From contig CAVAPV010000016.1 of NCBI GenBank assembly GCA_963590525.1, positions 1 to 38,750 on the forward strand: a stretch of 38,750 nucleotides of DNA, in the 5' to 3' direction. The notes beneath the pieces are model-generated. The model did not search any database. It saw nothing but the letters and a program-made list of their open reading frames with translations, and had not been told where the DNA came from. This document shows, one piece after another, positions 33,637 to 38,750 of this stretch. This DNA is from W2P13-069 sp963590525. GTDB lineage: Bacteria; Actinomycetota; Coriobacteriia; Coriobacteriales; QAMH01. The translations under genes and the position numbers were made by a program. Every line of letters begins with the position of its first letter. Position 1 is the stretch's first letter.

Positions 33637-33850
33637 GACAACAGCACCATCCTGCGCCGCGAGCGCCACAGGGAACAGCTTTACGATAGCGCCCAGAGGA
33701 TGAAGAGCAGGCCGACGAAGGGAGGGTCTATGAGCGAGCATGACCAGCAGGTAGCCGTGGTGGAGTGGTGCGACCTCAAAGGCATCCCCGTGTTCGCCAT
33801 CCCCAACGGCGGCATGCGGCACAAGCGCACGGTGGCGCGGCGGTGCGCAA
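33637..33850 (+). pseudogene. Phage-type remnant: coding tail plus VRR-NUC start (3)
   Basis: 33637-33705 encodes DNSTILRRERHREQLYDSAQ, matching the GC-rich patch in the GNAT-like gene (30519-30587; 5 differences in 69 bases). Directly after it, with GAAGGGAG upstream, ATG 33730 opens a third VRR-NUC start (EHDQQVAVVEWCDLKGIPVF...IPNGGMRHKRT). Homology fails at about 33830; a short match (GCGGGCGTGCCTGACC) reappears near 33890. This is probably the ancestral gene order of the phage-like source. Confidence 0.65.
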
Positions 33851-33940
33851 CGTATCGTCTTCTGTTCGGTCTTGGAATCAGAACCCATGCGGGCGTGCCT
33901 GACCAGCCCCAAACCACGCGCCGCGTCCCATCTCCTCTGG

Positions 33941-34756
33941 TTACTGCGGGACAACGTCTCCTACACCATTGAGGATAACGGTCGGCCTGAAGGCAAACTG
34001 CTCCACAGTCTGCCTGCTGCTTACCCCCGACAACACAAGCACCGTAGACATGCCGGCCTCGACTCCGGATATGACGTCGGTGTCCATGCGGTCGCCGATC
34101 ATGACTGCGTCGCCCGAGTGCACGCCAAGCATCTGCAAGCCCGTGCGCATCATGAGCGGGTTGGGCTTGCCGACGTAGTAAGCGCTCTTTCCCGTCGCCA
34201 CCTCGATGGGGGCGACCAGCGCGCGGCACGCCGGCTTGAAGCCGCCTTCGATGGGGCCGGTGATGTCGGCGTTAGTGGCGATGAGCCGCGCGCCGTTGTT
34301 GACGAGGTTCATCGCCCGTTGGATATGGTCAAAGCGATAATCATCGGTTTCGCCAACGATCACGTAATCGGGGTCGATATCATTGAAGACTATGCCGGCG
34401 TCGTACATGGCGTTGTGTAGCCCGTGGTCGCCGATGATGTAGGCGCTTGCCTTGGCCTGTTGGGTAGAGACAAAGCGCGCCGTTGCCAGCGCGCTTGTGT
34501 AGAAATGGCAGGCATCAACCTCGATCCCCATTCGATGCAGCTTGAGCTGCAGCTCTTCTGGAGTCTTGTCGGATGCGTTGGTAAGAAACAGGAATGCTTT
34601 GCTCTCTGCCTGCAACCATTCGACAAATTTTGCTGCCCCTGGAAGCAGCTTGTTGCCGTGATAGATAACGCCGTCCATGTCGCAGATAAAGCCCTGCTTT
34701 GACTGGATCTGCTCAAGCGCGTCTGGACGTGCTGTGTTCTTTTGCTGGTCTGCCAT
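33941..34756 (-). CDS. HAD-IIA family phosphatase, NagD-like
   Basis: The 271-residue cytoplasmic protein is a haloacid dehalogenase-type phosphatase with the C2a cap of the NagD/PGP group. Motif I FICDMDGVIYHG carries the nucleophile and acid Asp pair, motif II is FLTNAS, motif III GKPNPLMM supplies the Lys, and motif IV GDRMDTDVISGVEAGM binds magnesium. Family members dephosphorylate nucleoside monophosphates, phosphoglycolate or sugar phosphates; the substrate here cannot be told. The ATG is preceded by GGGAAGCGGGAAG. It lies downstream of pstB on the same strand after ~155 bp, so it may be read with the pst operon. Its C-terminal codons border the phage remnant. Confidence 0.88.
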   Translation of the reverse strand: MADQQKNTARPDALEQIQSKQGFICDMDGVIYHGNKLLPGAAKFVEWLQAESKAFLFLTNASDKTPEELQLKLHRMGIEVDACHFYTSALATARFVSTQQAKASAYIIGDHGLHNAMYDAGIVFNDIDPDYVIVGETDDYRFDHIQRAMNLVNNGARLIATNADITGPIEGGFKPACRALVAPIEVATGKSAYYVGKPNPLMMRTGLQMLGVHSGDAVMIGDRMDTDVISGVEAGMSTVLVLSGVSSRQTVEQFAFRPTVILNGVGDVVPQ

Positions 34757-34910
34757 TCTTCCCGCTTCCCTCGTTGTTCATTCTTGCTTGCTCATCATGT
34801 TTGGCTTTAGTTAACAGCCTGCATGTGGGCAAACGGCGCAGCGCGTGTGAAGCTTTCGCAAAATCAACCGCAGCAAAATCGGCCGCAGCCTGCAGCAAGG
34901 CCGCCAATCC

Positions 34911-35669
34911 CTACCCAAATCTGCCAGAGACGTAATCGGCCGTGCGCAAGTCTTTGGGAGAGCCAAACAGCCGCGCAGTCGGGGCAAACTCCACAAGCTC
35001 GCCCATCAAGAAGAATGCGGCTTTGTCGCTTACGCGCTGGGCCTGCTGCATGTTGTGGGTGACCATGACGACGGTGTAATCGCGCTTGAGCTGGGCGACC
35101 AATTCTTCGATCTGCCCGGTCGAGATGGGGTCGAGCGCAGAGGTGGACTCGTCCATCAGCAGCACCTGGGGCCTGACCGCCAACGCGCGGGCGATGCACA
35201 GGCGCTGCTGTTGGCCGCCCGAAAGCCCAAGCGCGCTTTTGTTGAGACGGTCTTTGACCTCGTTCCACAGCGCCGCGCCCTCCAGTGCCTCCTGCACGAT
35301 CTGGTCGAGCTCGGCCTTCTTCTTGACGCCGTGGATCTTGGGTCCGTAGGCGACGTTGTCGTAGATGCTCATGGGAAAGGGATTAGCCTTTTGGAACACC
35401 ATGCCAACGTTTTTGCGCAGCTCGGTGACGTCGGTTTTTGCCGAGTAGATGTCTTGCTCGCCAAAGAGCAGCTTGCCCTCGATGCGCACGCCCTCCACCA
35501 GGTCCTGCATGCGGTTGAGCGTCTTGAGAAAAGTCGATTTGCCGCAGCCCGAAGGCCCGATCAGCGCCGTTACCTCGTTGCTGGGGATGTTGGCTGTCAC
35601 GTCTTGCAGCGCATGGTGCTGGCCGTACCAGAGGTTGAGCTTCTCTATCGTGAATGCGTTGGTGTTCAT
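34911..35669 (-). CDS. pstB: Phosphate ABC transporter ATP-binding protein PstB
   Basis: The 252-residue ATPase drives high-affinity phosphate import. Walker A GPSGCGKST (38-46), Q-loop MVFQKANPFP, signature LSGGQQQR (149-156), Walker B LLMDE (170-174), D-loop SALDP and H-loop VTHNM are all present. The Q-loop 'NPFPMSIYDNVAYGPKIHG' is the hallmark of PstB. Its ATG directly follows the pstA stop with AAGGAG 6 nt upstream. No phoU follows, although pstB is usually followed by it. Confidence 0.96.
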   Translation of the reverse strand: MNTNAFTIEKLNLWYGQHHALQDVTANIPSNEVTALIGPSGCGKSTFLKTLNRMQDLVEGVRIEGKLLFGEQDIYSAKTDVTELRKNVGMVFQKANPFPMSIYDNVAYGPKIHGVKKKAELDQIVQEALEGAALWNEVKDRLNKSALGLSGGQQQRLCIARALAVRPQVLLMDESTSALDPISTGQIEELVAQLKRDYTVVMVTHNMQQAQRVSDKAAFFLMGELVEFAPTARLFGSPKDLRTADYVSGRFG

Positions 35670-36530
35670 CTAGTTCTCCTTGCGTTTCTTGAGCTGGGAC
35701 GCCGATAGCGTTGCTGCCAGGTTGAGCAGCAACGTGATGACCATGAGGATGGTGGCTACCGAGAAAGCGACGTTGATCTCGCCGCGTTCTGTCGCGTAGA
35801 CGTAGAGCGCGACCGTGAGCGTGGCCGACGACGACTGCAGCGCCGTCATGAAGCTGTTGAGGATCAGTCCAAAGCCGGCGGTGTAGAGCAGCGCGGCAGA
35901 CTCGCCTACGATGCGGCCCACTGCCAGGATGCAGCCGGTGACGATGCCCTCGATAGCGCTGGGCAGCACCACGGTGCGGATCATGTGCCACTTGCCGCTG
36001 CCCAGGGCAAGCGCTCCCTCGCGGTAGGCGTCTGGCACGGTCTTGAGGCTTTCGAGCGTGTTGGAGATGATGGTGGGCAGCACCATGACCACCAAGGTGA
36101 GGCTGCCTGCCAGCACGCCTGCCTTAAGACCCAGCATCTGGATGAAGAAGAGCATTCCCACCAGGCCAAAGAGCACAGACGGGATGCCGGTGAGGGTTTC
36201 GACTGCAAAGCCTATTGCGCGCACAACCTTCTTGTTGCTGGCGTACTCGTTGAGGTAAACCGCCGCGCACACACCCAGTGGCACGACGATCACCATGGCA
36301 ACCAAGATGATGTAGAGCGTGTTGAGGATGTTGGGCAGGATGCCGATCGTGTCGTGCACGTAGCTTGACTGCGTGGAGAGAAACTCGCTTGTGATGCCCG
36401 GCAGCCCGCGGTAGAAGATATAGCCGATAAGCGCGAGGAGGATGACGCAAACAAGGCCCGCGCTGGCGTGGACCGCAAAGCGCAGCGCGCCGTCTTTGAC
36501 CTGGCGCTTCTTGGAGATAGTTGCCTGCAT
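35670..36530 (-). CDS. pstA: Phosphate ABC transporter permease PstA
   Basis: The 286-residue permease has six hydrophobic segments and the binding-protein-dependent transport loop EGALALGSGKWHMIRTVVLP (EAA motif) that contacts PstB. 'GIPSVLFGLVGMLFF' and 'AVGRIVGESAALLYTAGFG' are typical of PstA. It pairs with PstC to form the channel. Its ATG directly follows the pstC stop, with AAAGGA 8 nt upstream, so the genes are tightly coupled. Confidence 0.95.
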   Translation of the reverse strand: MQATISKKRQVKDGALRFAVHASAGLVCVILLALIGYIFYRGLPGITSEFLSTQSSYVHDTIGILPNILNTLYIILVAMVIVVPLGVCAAVYLNEYASNKKVVRAIGFAVETLTGIPSVLFGLVGMLFFIQMLGLKAGVLAGSLTLVVMVLPTIISNTLESLKTVPDAYREGALALGSGKWHMIRTVVLPSAIEGIVTGCILAVGRIVGESAALLYTAGFGLILNSFMTALQSSSATLTVALYVYATERGEINVAFSVATILMVITLLLNLAATLSASQLKKRKEN

Positions 36531-37397
36531 CTACTTGTCCTTTCTGCGCACGACGAGGTTCAAGACGATGTTCACCAAGATGATGAAGACAAAGAGGACC
36601 AAGCCGATGGAGAAGAGCGCCTCGCGATGGAGGCTGCCGTAGGCGGCATAGGACATCTCGGAGACGATCGCCGTGGTGAGAAAGCGCACCGATGTGAACA
36701 GCTCGGGCATGTTGGCTACGTTGCCGGCCACCATGATGATGGCCATGGCCTCGCCCAAAGCGCGCCCAACGCCTTGGATGATCGCAGTGGCGATGCCGCT
36801 TTTTGCCGCGCGCATCGAGACCTTGAAGTAGGTTTCGGTCTTGGTGGCTCCCAAGGCCAGCGAGCCCTCCTCGTATTCTTTGGGCACGGCGTCAAGCGCG
36901 GTGGTAGAGACGTTGATGACGTAGGGGAGGATCATCACAGCCAAGACCAAGATGGCGGCAAGCAGGGTTGCGCCAGAAGAGAGCCTGAAGACGGCTTGGA
37001 TGGCCGGGACGATGACGATCATGCCCACGAGGCCGTAGACGACAGAGGGGATGCCGGCCAGCAGCTCGACTGCGCTGCGGATGACGCGGCCGGATTTCTT
37101 GCCGGCGTACTTGGACAGAAACATCGCGGTAAAAAGGCCGGCTGGCAGCCCGATGACAAGGGCGCCGACGGTGCCGTAGACGCTCGTGAGGATAAACGGC
37201 AGGATGCCGTATTGGTCTTGGCTGGGATTCCAAAGCTGGCCGGTAAGAAAGTCGACCGGCCCGATCTTGGCGATGGCGGGAAGCCCAGACACCACGAGGT
37301 AGGCTGTGATGCCGATTACGAAGGCCACGCAGAGCAGTCCGCAAGCGAGAAAGATCCCGTGAAAGACCGCCTCCATCGGCTTTGTCTTAGCTTTCAA
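36531..37397 (-). CDS. pstC: Phosphate ABC transporter permease PstC
   Basis: The 288-residue permease has six membrane segments, the EAA loop EGSLALGATKTETYFKVSMR, and PstC landmarks WNPSQDQYGILPFILTSVYGT, GIPSVVYGLVGM and GRALGEAMAIIMVAGN. I place the start at TTG 37397 because AGGAG lies 10 nt upstream and the protein then begins a short basic stretch before helix 1. The in-frame region upstream (to 37490) runs through the terminator hairpin and is not coding. A strong terminator separates it from pstS, so it depends on read-through or a weak internal promoter. Confidence 0.93.
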   Translation of the reverse strand: MKAKTKPMEAVFHGIFLACGLLCVAFVIGITAYLVVSGLPAIAKIGPVDFLTGQLWNPSQDQYGILPFILTSVYGTVGALVIGLPAGLFTAMFLSKYAGKKSGRVIRSAVELLAGIPSVVYGLVGMIVIVPAIQAVFRLSSGATLLAAILVLAVMILPYVINVSTTALDAVPKEYEEGSLALGATKTETYFKVSMRAAKSGIATAIIQGVGRALGEAMAIIMVAGNVANMPELFTSVRFLTTAIVSEMSYAAYGSLHREALFSIGLVLFVFIILVNIVLNLVVRRKDK

Positions 37398-37488
37398 TTT
37401 GATTGAGCTCCTAGTTAATTGATTGAAGTATGCTTTGCGGTTGCGTTGGGTGTGCGGGCGAGGGGGCAGAGCACCCGCTGCTGCAACC

Positions 37489-37523
37489 AAAAGCGCCGCG
37501 TGCAGGGGGAGGGCACGCGGCGC
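37489..37523 (-). terminator. Strong intrinsic terminator between pstS and pstC
   Basis: Reading the minus strand, GCGCCGCGTGC pairs perfectly with GCACGCGGCGC (11 bp, arms 37513-37523 and 37493-37503), followed by TTTTGG. It lies 20 bp after the pstS stop codon. Partial read-through would give much more PstS than membrane components, as is useful for a binding protein. Confidence 0.85.
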
Positions 37524-37543
37524 GAGGTTTCAAGCCTGCTGCC

Positions 37544-38410
37544 TTAAGCCAGGGGCACTGCGCCGGCGTCGCGGATGAGCTGGTCGGCTTGATCGCTGGT
37601 GGCAAAGTCGATGAAGGCCTGTGCCTGAGCAGAGAGCTCAGCGCCGTCTTTGAGGACGAAGTTGAAGGGACGCTGGATGACGTAGGTGCCGTCTTGGACG
37701 GTTTCCTCGGAGCACTTGACGCCGTTGATCGTCAGCGCCTTGACTGCGTCTTGGCCTTCGACAGCAGACAGCGAGGCGTAGCCGATCGCGTTTTCGGAGC
37801 TGCCCACTGCCGTGATGACGGCGCCGGTGGAGGTCAGCTCTTGGGCAAGCTTGCACTTGCCCTCGGTTTCTGTGATGGACTCGAAGCCGTCGCGAGTGCC
37901 AGAGCCGCTCTCGCGTCCAACGCAAGAGATCTCCAGGTCGCTTCCGCCAAGCTCCTTCCAGTTGGTGATCTTGCCTTCAAAGATCTTGGCGACCTGCTCT
38001 ACGGTGAGATCGTCGACGCCGCATTTGGAGTTGACGACGATCGCGATGCCGTCAAGCGCAACGGTCTTGGTGGTAAGTCCGGTCTCCTCGTCTTTGAGGG
38101 CGCGCGATGCCAGGCCGATATCGGCAGAACCGTTCTTGGCGCTTTCTACCCCCGTGCCAGATCCGGTTGCATCGTAGGTGATGGTGACGTTGGGGTTGTC
38201 GCCCATGAAGGCCTCGGACAAAGAGCCGATGACTTTTTCCATAGAGGTGGAGCCGTTGGTGGAGATGCTGCCAGAGAGCTCGGAGCTTGCGGTGTTGCTG
38301 CTGGTGCTCGTGTCGGATTGGCCGGAGCTGCCGCAGCCTGCCAAGGAAAATGCCAGCACAGCTGCGGTGGCGATGCCGAGCACGGCCTTGACGACGTTCT
38401 TGCGATTCAT
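37544..38410 (-). CDS. pstS: Phosphate-binding lipoprotein PstS
   Basis: The 288-residue protein has a lipoprotein signal peptide (basic start, hydrophobic core, lipobox LAGC with the lipidated C26), then a Ser/Thr-rich tether and a periplasmic-binding-protein type II fold. Phosphate-site segments are present: STNGSTSMEKVI, TYDATGSGTGVES, ADIGLASRALKDEE and GRESGSGTRDGFE. In Gram-positive bacteria it captures phosphate outside the membrane and delivers it to PstCA. ATG 38410 was chosen because AAAGGA lies 5 nt upstream and it opens the signal peptide. It is the first gene of the operon. No clear Pho box or -35/-10 pair could be named in the A/T-rich stretch 38411-38480. Confidence 0.95.
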   Translation of the reverse strand: MNRKNVVKAVLGIATAAVLAFSLAGCGSSGQSDTSTSSNTASSELSGSISTNGSTSMEKVIGSLSEAFMGDNPNVTITYDATGSGTGVESAKNGSADIGLASRALKDEETGLTTKTVALDGIAIVVNSKCGVDDLTVEQVAKIFEGKITNWKELGGSDLEISCVGRESGSGTRDGFESITETEGKCKLAQELTSTGAVITAVGSSENAIGYASLSAVEGQDAVKALTINGVKCSEETVQDGTYVIQRPFNFVLKDGAELSAQAQAFIDFATSDQADQLIRDAGAVPLA

Positions 38411-38623
38411 GGTGTTCCTTTCGCTTTCTTTCCTTTCCCGTTTTCTGGGCTGCACCAAGTAAAACGCGGCAATGTAAAGCGAGAGAAAAGCGCATGCCAG
38501 CAAGCGGTGTGGGTTGTGTCAAGGGATTGCAAAGCACTTGGGGAGGGAGCGGGGTCGTGGGATTTGCACGCACCATCGATTTCCCGTTGCCCTGCATGCT
38601 GCGAGGGTCAAGTGTGTGCATAA
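38411..38623. other. Upstream region of pstS
   Basis: No gene is supported. The first 60 bases (on the minus strand rich in GGAAAGG and AGAAA) contain TTTACATT and GTTTTACTT motifs that could be parts of a regulated promoter, but spacing to a consensus is poor. Confidence 0.3.
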
Positions 38624-38672
38624 CCACGTAGGGGCTGGCACTGCCAGCCCGCTAGGTTGCAGGATGCAACAA
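38624..38672. repeat. GTAGGGG hairpin repeat, copy 5
   Basis: CACGTAGGGG, then the stem GGCTGGCA/TGCCAGCC, then GCTAGGTTGCAGGATGCAAC. It follows the family layout, with a stem sequence different from all other copies yet fully paired. The rest of the window to 38750 holds nothing I can name. Confidence 0.7.
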
Positions 38673-38750
38673 GGGCGTGGTCGCATGCTCGTTTTTGCCC
38701 TCGCATGTGCATTTCTGCTGGTATCTTCTTAGCCTCGTTATCGGCGTAAG

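Noticed and set aside
36468..37406. 312-codon plus-strand frame opposite pstC/pstA
   Set aside because: It is His/Asp/Gly rich with no domain character and lies antisense to well-supported permease genes.
37430..38623. 397-codon plus-strand frame opposite pstS
   Set aside because: It is antisense to a clear lipoprotein gene and runs through the terminator hairpin.

Overview
The window is 38.75 kb of GC-rich DNA from a Gram-positive-type bacterium. Pointers are an LCP-family cell-wall ligase, a lipoprotein-type PstS, a HelD-type RNA polymerase recycling helicase, a Ski2-like helicase of the DUF3516 type common in Actinobacteria, several TTG/GTG starts, and hypE (hydrogenase maturation, so probably an anaerobe). 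My best guess is a gut-type Coriobacteriia (Olsenella/Collinsella-like). This is inference from gene content; no marker gene settles it. A run of 10 N at 14833-14842 marks a scaffold gap.

Region 1 (1-5739) is accessory. It holds a candidate type I toxin (28-residue membrane peptide), a decayed excisionase-like fragment, then a two-gene unit: a membrane-anchored coiled-coil protein followed by a ~1380-residue protein joining a DUF559/Vsr-like PD-(D/E)XK nuclease domain to a RecQ-like helicase. This unit is the best candidate for an undescribed (probably defence) system.

Region 2 (5740-14823) carries a secreted beta-helix surface protein, a small coiled-coil membrane protein, a DUF3516 helicase, HelD and a YvlD-like four-helix membrane protein. 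Region 3 (14824-15183) is the N gap set among duplicated hairpin repeats.

Region 4 (15184-28629) is core-like: hypE and a Pit phosphate transporter on the minus strand, then on the plus strand a cation-diffusion transporter with an unusual tail, an RND exporter translationally coupled to an ABC-F (Uup-type) protein, an LCP protein, clpX with an extended linker, and tRNA-Lys(UUU).

Region 5 (28630-33940) is a second accessory patch beside the tRNA. It has interspersed palindromic repeats, three decayed copies of one VRR-NUC gene, an AT-rich acetyltransferase-like gene overlapping a small partner gene, a hipBA toxin-antitoxin pair, and a second candidate type I toxin locus whose Shine-Dalgarno sequence is perfectly complementary to a downstream segment.

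Region 6 (33941-38750) is a NagD-like phosphatase and the high-affinity phosphate operon pstS-pstC-pstA-pstB (minus strand), with a strong intrinsic terminator between pstS and pstC. Two repeat families recur through the window (a ~147-bp palindrome and a short GTAGGGG hairpin element). Both show paired base changes that keep their stems intact, suggesting selection or mobility as folded nucleic acid.
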